64,000 bases of DNA from Deltaproteobacteria bacterium (GTDB lineage: Bacteria; Myxococcota_A; UBA796; SXON01): the NCBI GenBank assembly GCA_947445035.1, contig CANFCK010000006.1:1-64000 (forward strand), written 5' to 3'. The notes beneath the pieces were generated by a model. It did not search any database. It was not told the origin of the DNA and worked only from the letters and a program-made list of their open reading frames with translations. The translations under genes and the position numbers were made by a program. Shown piece after piece: positions 16,634 through 24,302 of this stretch. How positions within the stretch are numbered: the first letter of the stretch is position 1; every line of letters begins with the position of its first letter.

Positions 16634-17800
16634 TTATCTCCATCGACGCGGGCGCACGAGGCCCTCTCCCCGCCCGTACATCAGCTCACACCTGGACATC
16701 AGCAACGTGTCCGGACCGAGAGCCGCCGCCAGCACGCTCGCATCCCCCACCACCACCACCGAGGTCCGCCCCACCGACGCCAGGGCCTTCGGCGCGACCT
16801 CCGGGAACGGCACCAGCCGCGCCAGGGCCAGCCGCCCGGCGAGCGTGTCCGCCAGGGCGAGGGCCCGACCCCGCAGGCGCCGCGTCGCCGCCTCGATCGT
16901 AGCGGCATCCACTCGCTGAACCCCTGCCAGCTCCTCCCGTGCCGCCGCGATCGCCGCCACGACGCTCTCGGTCGCGACATCGAATACGGCGCCCGCCCAG
17001 CCATCGCCCCAGGTCGGCTCCACCCCGTAGGTGTAGCCCTCGCGTTCGCGGAGGCGCTGCATCAGGACGGACTCGAAGTCGCCCGCCAGCACCGAGTCAC
17101 GCACCGCATCGTCGGGACCCGTCGGCCAGGCGATGCCAAGCTGGGCGCGCGTCGCACCGGGCCAGTCGATGAGCAGGGTTGGTGACGCAGCGGTGGCGTC
17201 GGGACGGAGGGTAGGGTCGGTCGGAGCCGCGTTGGGAGGGGAGGGGGCGGCCACCGGAGCCGCCTCGATCCTCGCCGCCAACGCCCGCACCACGGCCTCA
17301 TCGTAGGCCCCCGCCGCAGCGAGTTCTCCCGCTCGAAGGCTCTCACCGAGCGCCGCCCAGGCGCCGCCGATCGCGGCGGGGGACAGTCGAGGGCGGGGAC
17401 CGGCTCCGGCTTCCAGCCAGCCTTCTGCGGCGCTCCGGAGCCCCGCGGTCAGCAAGCGGCCGGTCGATCGCCAGGCGCGGCTCCAACTCCGGCGGAGGCT
17501 CCGACGCGTCGGCATCGAGGGCCGGGGCGCGTCGTCCAGCAGCACATCTCCGAGGGCTGGCAGCGCGGCGTCGACGGCGCCGGCGAGCCCGTCCAGGGCG
17601 ATGGTGCAGCGCTCGCGCGCGCAGCCCGCGTCTACCCGCAGGCCCGTCTCGGACACCCGAACGTCGCCGCGGAGGCGCCCGGCGGCCGAATCGACAAGGC
17701 TGGCTTCCAGCGGCGTGCCCTGTCGCGACCAGGACAGATCCACGCGCGCCAGCGGCCCCTCTGAGAGCGTGGGCAGCAGGAGCAGGACGACCGAGGTCAC
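16634..17800 (-). CDS. M16-family peptidase-like protein, non-catalytic partner
   Basis: A 388-residue protein starting at GTG 17800, which overlaps the TGA of the upstream M16 gene (GTGA), and beginning MTSVVLLLLPTLSEGP, a probable signal peptide. There is no HxxEH zinc motif. The C-terminal half contains DSVLAGDFESVLMQRLREREGYTYGVEPTW, whose R..GYTYG element is the substrate-binding Arg/Tyr pair of M16 non-catalytic subunits. In M16B peptidases an active subunit pairs with an inactive one that helps bind substrate, and the adjacent gene has the intact zinc motif. The two are likely to form such a heterodimer in the periplasm. The N-terminal half is Pro/Ala/Arg-rich and divergent. Confidence 0.75.
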   Translation of the reverse strand: MTSVVLLLLPTLSEGPLARVDLSWSRQGTPLEASLVDSAAGRLRGDVRVSETGLRVDAGCARERCTIALDGLAGAVDAALPALGDVLLDDAPRPSMPTRRSLRRSWSRAWRSTGRLLTAGLRSAAEGWLEAGAGPRPRLSPAAIGGAWAALGESLRAGELAAAGAYDEAVVRALAARIEAAPVAAPSPPNAAPTDPTLRPDATAASPTLLIDWPGATRAQLGIAWPTGPDDAVRDSVLAGDFESVLMQRLREREGYTYGVEPTWGDGWAGAVFDVATESVVAAIAAAREELAGVQRVDAATIEAATRRLRGRALALADTLAGRLALARLVPFPEVAPKALASVGRTSVVVVGDASVLAAALGPDTLLMSRCELMYGRGEGLVRPRRWR

Positions 17801-19089
17801 CGCCCGCCCCAGGCGCGCATCCCTGGTACCGGCGGCGACCAGAGCGTGTCCGGAGGCACGACCGCCAGCACCGTGGCCGCGTCGGGGAGCAGCCACCTCG
17901 CGGCCGCCTTCTGGGTCGCGACCGAGTCCAGCGAAATCCACGCCACTGCCTCGTCTGCGAGGCAGTCAGGACCGCGTCCGGAGAGCACACACGCGCCCAC
18001 GATCCGGGCCCGCGTCTCGAGCACCCCGTTCGCCCTTGCGAGGTCGGTCAGCTGCCCCGCCCGCACACGGTCCAGGCTCTGCGGATCGAGACCCAGCGCG
18101 CCCAACTCGGTCACCGCTCGTCGCAACGACACCACGTGGCGCCCGAGGTCCAGCCACTCCCCACGCCGCTCGACCACGAACTCGCCACACCCTTGGCCCA
18201 CAGCCACTTTTGCGCCACCCAACCATCGCGCGAGGGCTTCGAGCGCCACCCGGTCCGGGTGATCGCGCCCGGGGATGGGCCAGGCCATGTAGACCGCGCC
18301 CTCCGCGACGTTGCCGGGGCGCCAGCGGATGGCCGGGGCCGCCGGTTCGCAGCCGGGCTCGCCGAGGCTCGGGGCCGGTGCGTGGGGAGGGTACGAGGCG
18401 GGCGCGGGACCGAGGCGGGCGGCCCAGGACTCCAGGCCCAGGTCGCCAGCGAGAACCAGCACCCCGCGAGCCTGCATCCATGCCCACCGCTCGGCGATGG
18501 GGGTGGGGGATGCCTTTTCCGTCGGCGCACCCCGGGGGTGTCGGGACCACGGCTCGCCGTAGGCCCAGAGCAGCTCGTCCAGCCACACGGCGTCGGGGCC
18601 GTGGGGCCGGTCGAAGGTCTCGGCGGTCTCCTGCGCCACCACTGCCCGTTGGCGATCGATCGTCGCCTCGTCCAGCAGCGGAGCGACACGACGCGTCAGC
18701 TCCAAGTCGACGAAGCGCGCCAGCGCCCCTCCTTCGAGCAGCGGAATCGTCGCGCCAAACCCCGCACGCTCACGGTCGGTCCACCCCGAGGAGTCGCCGC
18801 CCAGCGCTCCCAGGATTGAATCGTACTCTTCCTGCGACGTCGCATCGAAGCGCCCGAACGCGAGATGCTCCACAAGGTGCGCCAGCCCGAAGTCCGCGGC
18901 GCGATCGTGGTTGGCGCCCACGTCGAACATCCATTGGCTGGTCACACGGCCTGTGCCGACTTCGGGAACGAGGACGATCGGCAGTCCGTCGATCTCGAAC
19001 ACCCGACCGCCGCTCTGGAAGCTCGAAGCTGCCGGCAAGATCGGCGCTGCGGCCATCGTGACCGCCACCCACAACGCGACCGTGTTCAC
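17797..19089 (-). CDS. M16-family zinc peptidase, exported
   Basis: A 430-residue protein read from GTG 19089, overlapping the TGA of the HD-domain gene. MNTVALWVAVTMAAAPILPA is a signal peptide. The inverted zinc motif HxxEH is H71-L-V-E74-H75, and E154 in VVAQETAETFD sits at the right distance for the third ligand. The preceding DVGANHDRAADFGLAHLVEH is typical of insulinase, PqqL and mitochondrial processing peptidase relatives. It degrades or trims short unfolded peptides. It is followed immediately by a non-catalytic M16 homologue. Co-transcription with HD and HEAT-type cytosolic proteins is unexpected and may reflect regulation or simple gene packing. Confidence 0.9.
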   Translation of the reverse strand: MNTVALWVAVTMAAAPILPAASSFQSGGRVFEIDGLPIVLVPEVGTGRVTSQWMFDVGANHDRAADFGLAHLVEHLAFGRFDATSQEEYDSILGALGGDSSGWTDRERAGFGATIPLLEGGALARFVDLELTRRVAPLLDEATIDRQRAVVAQETAETFDRPHGPDAVWLDELLWAYGEPWSRHPRGAPTEKASPTPIAERWAWMQARGVLVLAGDLGLESWAARLGPAPASYPPHAPAPSLGEPGCEPAAPAIRWRPGNVAEGAVYMAWPIPGRDHPDRVALEALARWLGGAKVAVGQGCGEFVVERRGEWLDLGRHVVSLRRAVTELGALGLDPQSLDRVRAGQLTDLARANGVLETRARIVGACVLSGRGPDCLADEAVAWISLDSVATQKAAARWLLPDAATVLAVVPPDTLWSPPVPGMRAWGGR

Positions 19090-20474
19090 CGCTTCTGCAG
19101 CAAAACTTCGGCGATCTGCACGCCGGGCTCGGCGGTGTCAGCCGGGGTGTCCTCGGTCGGGACGGTGCCGTCGGCATTGCGGAGCACGCGGCACATCGGC
19201 GCTGCGAAGCTGGTGGGACCGCGTACGCCCGACATCGACAGCACCACGCGGCCGTCCCGCAGCCGCAGCAGGGTGCCGGGCGGGAACGAGCCGACCCGGT
19301 TCACGAAGAGCTGAAAAAGCTGTGGATCGTAGGCGGTCCCCGAGGCGCTGGCCATGCGCACCAACGCTTCGGCCGGGGAGGTCAACGCACCGTTGGGCCG
19401 CAGTCGGGTGTAGTTCTCGAAGTCGTCGGCGATGTGCACGATCCGCGCGTACAAACACGGCCGCCGGTCGAGGTCCCAGTGGTGTTGCAACGCGACCAGC
19501 ATGCGCTTGATCTTGGCCTGGTGGAACCCACGCTGGCGACCCAGCAGTTTTACTCCCGCGGTGCCGTGGTGGGAGAACGGCGGCGCGAAGCCATCTTCGT
19601 CGTGCATCGCGTAGCCGGCGTCGTGGTACATCGCGGCGACACCCAGGTCGGCCAGCGAGGACTGGGACAGGCCCAACTCGCGCCCGATGAGCAGGGAGTA
19701 CGTCGTCACCCGAACGCAGTGCCGGGCGAACTCACCCGACGAGCCCATCGCCGCTTCGGCCTGCTCCTCTTTCTCCATGCTGTCGCGGTCGGCCGAGGCG
19801 TCGACGAACTCGTTGACCAGCCGACGGATCGGCAGCGGATTGGGCGTGCGGTTGGCGCCCAGGTTGTTCCAGGCGTCGGCGACGACGCCGTTGGCACGCG
19901 AGAGCGTACGGTGCAGTTCTTTCTGACCGGAAGAACGCTCGGTCTCTCCGGTGAGGCGCAGCCGGAAACGCCCCATCGCCCCGACCTCAGGACAGCCGCA
20001 GGCGCGCAGCGACTCGGTGAAGTGGGCGAGCGGCCGGGAGGCCTCGGCGGGACCAGCGATGCAGCTGACCAACGCGCGTACCTGCTCCGCGTCGAGGGAC
20101 CGGTTGAACGACAATCCGCCGCAACTGTGCCGGGCAAGCTCCGCTTCGAGGGCGGCCGGGCCCGAGGTGCGGTCGTCCATCCGCACCCGGATGTCGTTGA
20201 CGTAGACCTGCCCTTCGACGCAGACGATCGTCACCTGCCCGACCAACTTGTCGAGCTTCAAGAGCGCGTTGACCAGCTGGTGCGTGGGCTCGTCGAAGGC
20301 GTGATTCTCGGGGGCGTGGAAGCCGCACAGCCGCACCAGACCGACCATCAGTCGGACGAACTGTTCGCCGAGTTCGCGCACTTTCTGGCCGAGCTGGCGG
20401 TCGTCGCCCACCCGGGCCTGATTCAGCGCGGCGGCAAGCTGCTCCTGGCCCTGTTGCAGCGCATCGGTGCTCAT
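19086..20474 (-). CDS. HD-domain protein related to HD-GYP phosphodiesterases, with a novel N-terminal module
   Basis: A 462-residue cytosolic protein starting MSTDALQQGQ; the ATG at 20474 overlaps the HEAT gene stop. Residues 245-400 form an HD domain: H252, the H284-D285 pair (AAMYHDAGYAM), H302-H303 (FSHHGTAGVKLL), H331-H332 (LQHHWDLD) and D350-D351 (ARIVHIADDFENYT) follow the HD-GYP ligand order. The DGxGYP element itself is missing, replaced by HHWDLDRRPCLYARI, and HDIGK is HDAGY. HD-GYP proteins hydrolyse cyclic di-GMP; whether this degenerate version does is uncertain. Residues 30-180 form a helical-plus-strand module that resembles the N-terminal module of the adjacent HEAT protein. 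Both are probably parts of one signalling unit. Confidence 0.8.
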   Translation of the reverse strand: MSTDALQQGQEQLAAALNQARVGDDRQLGQKVRELGEQFVRLMVGLVRLCGFHAPENHAFDEPTHQLVNALLKLDKLVGQVTIVCVEGQVYVNDIRVRMDDRTSGPAALEAELARHSCGGLSFNRSLDAEQVRALVSCIAGPAEASRPLAHFTESLRACGCPEVGAMGRFRLRLTGETERSSGQKELHRTLSRANGVVADAWNNLGANRTPNPLPIRRLVNEFVDASADRDSMEKEEQAEAAMGSSGEFARHCVRVTTYSLLIGRELGLSQSSLADLGVAAMYHDAGYAMHDEDGFAPPFSHHGTAGVKLLGRQRGFHQAKIKRMLVALQHHWDLDRRPCLYARIVHIADDFENYTRLRPNGALTSPAEALVRMASASGTAYDPQLFQLFVNRVGSFPPGTLLRLRDGRVVLSMSGVRGPTSFAAPMCRVLRNADGTVPTEDTPADTAEPGVQIAEVLLQKR

Positions 20475-22213
20475 GTCGGACCTCCGCGCGCGATCCGCCG
20501 GCGACGAATCATGGCTTGCTGGCAGTAGCCCTGCAACTCTGAACCGGCGATGTCGTGGACCGCCTTGATGAGCATCTCGGAGTCGTCCGAGCGGATGTGG
20601 ACGAGGCCCGCGACCGCGGCGCGCTGAAGTCGGGTGATTCCCGGTACCACTGCGCCGAAGAAGCCCTTGGGCTTGCACCACTCCCGGAACTGAGCGAGGG
20701 CTTCGGGGGCGTTGAGCGCCGCCAACGCCTCCCCGAGGGCCTCGGCCTCGCGGTCTTTCAGTCGCAACGCGGCATCACGTTTGAGCCGCTGCAAGAGCGG
20801 TGCGAACGCGGCGGTAGAGCCGCGATGGCCCAACATCGCCAACGATCGAGTGCGGATCTCTTCGTTGTCGGCCGTCGTGAGCCCGAGCAGCAGTCGGGAC
20901 ACCCCGGCGGAGTCCGGGAGTGCTTCGAGCGTATGAAGAAGTTCCAGTTGCAGCTCGAGGTCGCCGCGGGCCGCAAGGTGTTGGGCGGCGGCCAGCGCGC
21001 GGTCGGGGTCGACGTGCCGGAGAACACGGAGCAGCTCACACGCCAGCGCCGTCGGCGCTTCGTCCAACCATTTGACGAGCTCGTCCGCACGGTCCGCGAC
21101 GTAGCGCTCGATCAGCCGGCGGGTGATGCGCCGGGGCGCCTCGCCGGTCTCGTTCTTGAGCACCTCCACCAGGGTGCGCAGGTGGTCGCCGGGGAGTGCG
21201 CCGAGCAGCGCGTAGACCTCGCTCGGCGCGTCCGTGGCGTCGCGAGACACGCTGTGCAGGAAGCGGCTGATGGCGGTGGCGGTGACGAAGCCTTCAAGGA
21301 ACTGTCCGCACGCACGCTCGCTGGCTTCGTCGTGGAGCTGGGCGGTGGCTGCGGCGTAGGCGAGGCGCACCGTCAGCGGGACCAGACCCTCCGCGAAGAG
21401 GAACTCCCGCGTTTCGATCAGGTGGGGCGCGACATCGTCGAAGCGGAGGGGATCTGCGGTATCGGAGAGGACGGCGAGGAGATCCTCACACAGCCGCACC
21501 GCCATCTCTGGGACCGCCGTGGTGTCGTCTTCGCGGAGAAGTTCTTGGAGGGCCGGCTGGGGCACTTCGCGCGGCAGGACCCGCACCAGGGTGGGGCGCA
21601 GCGGCACCGGCAGGTCGAAGTCGGGCGGGGCATCGATCTCTGCCCCTTCGGTCGAAGCGGCGGCGCCTTCGTCGGTTTCGTTGTCGTCGGTATCGGCGAC
21701 GAATCCTTCGACTGCATCAAAGGAGATGTTAGTAAAGCCAGCTTTCCACAACAGAACGACGAGGTCGTCCTCAGTTTGACGCACGCCGATGTATCGAATC
21801 GAGACCACTTCGAGCAACTTGAGCAGCTCATGCCAGTCCAAGCCCGGCCGCAGAACCACCCGACGGATGCCGTCGCGATACAGGCGAAACGCGAGGGAGC
21901 GTTCACGGTCCCGATCCAGGTAGACCACCTCGGAGGCGTGCACCAACTCGAAGGGGCGCACGTCCAGGTCAAGTTGGCCATACGCCGACAAGAAGTTGTC
22001 GGTAGACCGGCGAAGGTTGTCGAGGAAGATGCGGATCGCCTCGTTGGTCGGCTCGTAGATGAGGAAGGAGCGCGCGGCGCGCCCCAGCGCAAGGAGCACC
22101 GCGTTTGCCGCCTGACCGCGTGGCGAGGAGCCCGCTCTCCCCGCGGTTGTTTCCTCTTCCGAATGGAGATCGACGTCGGGAGGGACTTCGGGTTCTGGTT
22201 CGGTTTCAGTCAC
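20471..22213 (-). CDS. HEAT-repeat-like protein sharing an N-terminal module with the neighbouring HD protein
   Basis: A 580-residue cytosolic protein beginning at GTG 22213 (MTETEPEPEVPPDVD); the open frame upstream is Arg/Pro-rich and unlike coding sequence. Residues about 35-160 form a module with EPTNEAIRIFLDNL, then ELVHASEVVYLDRDRERSLAFRLY and GIRRVVLRPGLDWHELLKLLEV. The same pattern (EPTHQLVNALLKL, EGQVYVNDIRVRMD, GGLSFNRSLDAEQVRALV) occurs in the HD protein. An acidic linker follows near residue 190. Residues 220-570 are helical pairs (RALAAAQHLAARGDLELQLELLHTLEALPD) in HEAT/armadillo style, ending RRRRIARGGPT. A scaffold or sensor working with the HD protein is inferred. It heads the minus-strand operon and diverges from glk across 95 bp. 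Confidence 0.75.
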   Translation of the reverse strand: MTETEPEPEVPPDVDLHSEEETTAGRAGSSPRGQAANAVLLALGRAARSFLIYEPTNEAIRIFLDNLRRSTDNFLSAYGQLDLDVRPFELVHASEVVYLDRDRERSLAFRLYRDGIRRVVLRPGLDWHELLKLLEVVSIRYIGVRQTEDDLVVLLWKAGFTNISFDAVEGFVADTDDNETDEGAAASTEGAEIDAPPDFDLPVPLRPTLVRVLPREVPQPALQELLREDDTTAVPEMAVRLCEDLLAVLSDTADPLRFDDVAPHLIETREFLFAEGLVPLTVRLAYAAATAQLHDEASERACGQFLEGFVTATAISRFLHSVSRDATDAPSEVYALLGALPGDHLRTLVEVLKNETGEAPRRITRRLIERYVADRADELVKWLDEAPTALACELLRVLRHVDPDRALAAAQHLAARGDLELQLELLHTLEALPDSAGVSRLLLGLTTADNEEIRTRSLAMLGHRGSTAAFAPLLQRLKRDAALRLKDREAEALGEALAALNAPEALAQFREWCKPKGFFGAVVPGITRLQRAAVAGLVHIRSDDSEMLIKAVHDIAGSELQGYCQQAMIRRRRIARGGPT

Positions 22214-22308
22214 GTGGGGGAGGGTACCACGGCCGGGCCGGGCGGGGGGTACCCGATTCCTCGAGAGTCCGTTGGCCGTCGGGGGACCCCCACCGGTTAA
22301 GGACGGTG

Positions 22309-23241
22309 ATGCGGCTCGTGGGCGACATCGGCGGGACCAGCGTGCGATTCGCGCGGGCCGACCAGGGCCTCCACGACGAGGTTTCCTGGCCGAGCGCGAG
22401 GTTTTCCGGCATCGAGCAGGCGCTGCGCGGCTACGTGCACCACGTCGGGCGGTCTCCAACCGCCCTTGCCCTTGGCGTCGCGGGGCCGGTGTCCGGCCGT
22501 CGATGCGTTACGACGAATCTGCCCTGGACGCTCGATGCAGACGTGCTTGCAGCGGAGTTCGGGGCGCCCGTGTATTTGATGAACGACTTCCACGCCGCCG
22601 CGCGGGGACTGGCCGCCTTGGGGCCGGCCGACGTGGTCCAACTCGGGGGCGCCGCGCCCGTGGAGGGTGCGCCGGTGGCCCTTCTGGGCGCTGGCACTGG
22701 GCTTGGCGAGGCTATCGTGTGGGGCGGTCGGATCCTCGCCGGAGAAGGGGGCCACGCCGACTTCGGCCCGGCGACCGCGCGGGAGGTGGCGCTGGCCGGT
22801 TGGCTGATTCAAGAGCGCGGACGTGCAGAGTGGGAGGACGTCCTGTCCGGTTCGGGCCTGGTCAACCTCGCCCGGTTCACGCTGGTCGACCGCGGCGCGA
22901 CCGTCCCGGCCTGGCTCGGCGAGGCGGATGCGCCGGCGCGGGTGCTCCGCGAGATGCCGGACGTGGGTCGGTGGTTCGCCGAACTCTACGGGGCAGAGGC
23001 AGGGAACTGCGCGCTCCGCTGCATCGCGCTCGGCGGCGTGTACCTGGCCGGCGGGGTCACGCTCCACCTCCTCGACGTGCTGCGCAGTGGGGGCTTCCGC
23101 CGCCGCTTCGAGGAGAAGGGGCGCCTCGCGCGTGCCATCGCGGAGATTCCGGTCTATGTCGTGACCCATCCCAGCCTCGGCCTGCTCGGCGCGGCGGGGG
23201 AGCTTGCCCTCATGGAGGCCACTTGCGCTATCAGCACGTAA
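22309..23241 (+). CDS. glk: Glucokinase (bacterial Glk family)
   Basis: A 310-residue protein starting MRLVGDIGGT at ATG 22309, preceded by a Shine-Dalgarno-like AAGGACGG; a GTG one codon upstream is possible. GDIGGTSVRFA is the phosphate-1 ATP-binding motif, LLGAGTGLGEA the second glycine-rich ATP loop, and GEGGHADFGP the EGGH glucose-binding motif that distinguishes this family from ROK kinases. It phosphorylates glucose to glucose-6-phosphate in the cytosol. It is the first gene of a five-gene plus-strand run; the FAD enzyme begins 5 nt after its stop. Its partners are functionally unrelated, so the linkage looks like packing rather than a pathway. Confidence 0.92.
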   Translation: MRLVGDIGGTSVRFARADQGLHDEVSWPSARFSGIEQALRGYVHHVGRSPTALALGVAGPVSGRRCVTTNLPWTLDADVLAAEFGAPVYLMNDFHAAARGLAALGPADVVQLGGAAPVEGAPVALLGAGTGLGEAIVWGGRILAGEGGHADFGPATAREVALAGWLIQERGRAEWEDVLSGSGLVNLARFTLVDRGATVPAWLGEADAPARVLREMPDVGRWFAELYGAEAGNCALRCIALGGVYLAGGVTLHLLDVLRSGGFRRRFEEKGRLARAIAEIPVYVVTHPSLGLLGAAGELALMEATCAIST

Positions 23242-23246
23242 AGGTC

Positions 23247-24302
23247 GTGATCGTAGGGGCCGGAATCAACGGCCTCTGCACCGCCTGGCAGCTAGCCGGT
23301 GAGCTGGACGGACCCGAGATCGTCCTCGTCGATCGTTTTTTACCCGGCCACGCCCGGGGGTCCAGCCACGGCGAGGAGCGGATCACGCGGTCGAGCTACG
23401 AAAGTGCCGAATGGGTCGCCGCGAGCATGCGATCGCGGAACGAGCTGTGGCCGGCGTTGGAGGCCGCGGTACAAGCGTCGCTCGTCGTTCCGGGGACCGC
23501 CGTTTTCTGGGGGCCGGAGGATGGACCGCTGCCGACGTACGCCGCCGCGTGCCGGATGGCCGGGTCGCGCGTCGAAGAGGTGGACGTCGCCACCGCGCGG
23601 GCCCGCTTTCCGCACATGACCTTCGCGGGTGCCGATCGTGTGCTGCACGACCACCTCGCCGGCGTGATCGCCGCCGCCCGGACGATGCGGGCGCTGGAGG
23701 CCTGGCTTGACGCCGCGGGGGTCCGCCGTATCCAAGGAACCGTGGCCTCAATCGCCGAGGACGACACCGGGGTACTGGTGAAGACGGCTGACGACGCGAT
23801 TCGGGCCGAGGCGGCCGTCGTGACCGCGGGTCCATGGGTCGGCGCTCTGGTCCCCGCCCTGCGCCCGCGCGCGCTCCCCCTCCGTCAGCACGTCGGCTAC
23901 TGGCAGATGGACGTCCAGGCCGGTCGCACGCCGCCCTGGGTGCACCTGGGCAAGACGGGTCTGCACTACGGGCTCCCGACCCTCGCCGGTGGGGTGATGA
24001 AAGCGGCGAAGCACCGCGTGGTCGGCAGCGAGGACAACCCGGAGGTGGAGGTCGGTCCGGACCTTTTGGAGTTGGACGAGGTCGGGGTGCAGCTTCGGGA
24101 GTGGTTCGCCCCGGGTCCCGGCCCGCGCATCGACGCGGACACCTGCTTCTTCACCGCGGTCAAGGACGAAGCCTTCATCCTTGAGGAGCCTCCCGGGAAA
24201 ACCCGCGTTTTGGCGGTCTCGGCCTGTAGCGGGCACGCCTTCAAGCTGGCACCGCTGACCGGCGAGGCGGCCGCGCGCTGGGCGGTTCGCGTCGCAGGAT
24301 GA
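23247..24302 (+). CDS. FAD-dependent oxidoreductase, sarcosine-oxidase-like (DAO family)
   Basis: A 351-residue flavoprotein. The GTG at 23247 gives MIVGAGINGLCTAWQ, with an AAAGG ribosome-binding element a few bases upstream. VGAGINGLCTAW is the dinucleotide-binding GxGxxG. GSSHGEERITRSSY (about 40-55) matches the monomeric sarcosine oxidase and N-methyl-amino-acid oxidase motif that lies next to the covalent-FAD His region. The C-terminal SACSGHAFKLAPLTGEAAARW is the second conserved FAD-contact block (CSGHGFKxxPxxG). It oxidises a secondary or tertiary amine or amino acid, releasing hydrogen peroxide; the substrate is unknown. It overlaps the next gene by 4 nt (ATGA). Confidence 0.85.
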   Translation: MIVGAGINGLCTAWQLAGELDGPEIVLVDRFLPGHARGSSHGEERITRSSYESAEWVAASMRSRNELWPALEAAVQASLVVPGTAVFWGPEDGPLPTYAAACRMAGSRVEEVDVATARARFPHMTFAGADRVLHDHLAGVIAAARTMRALEAWLDAAGVRRIQGTVASIAEDDTGVLVKTADDAIRAEAAVVTAGPWVGALVPALRPRALPLRQHVGYWQMDVQAGRTPPWVHLGKTGLHYGLPTLAGGVMKAAKHRVVGSEDNPEVEVGPDLLELDEVGVQLREWFAPGPGPRIDADTCFFTAVKDEAFILEEPPGKTRVLAVSACSGHAFKLAPLTGEAAARWAVRVAG

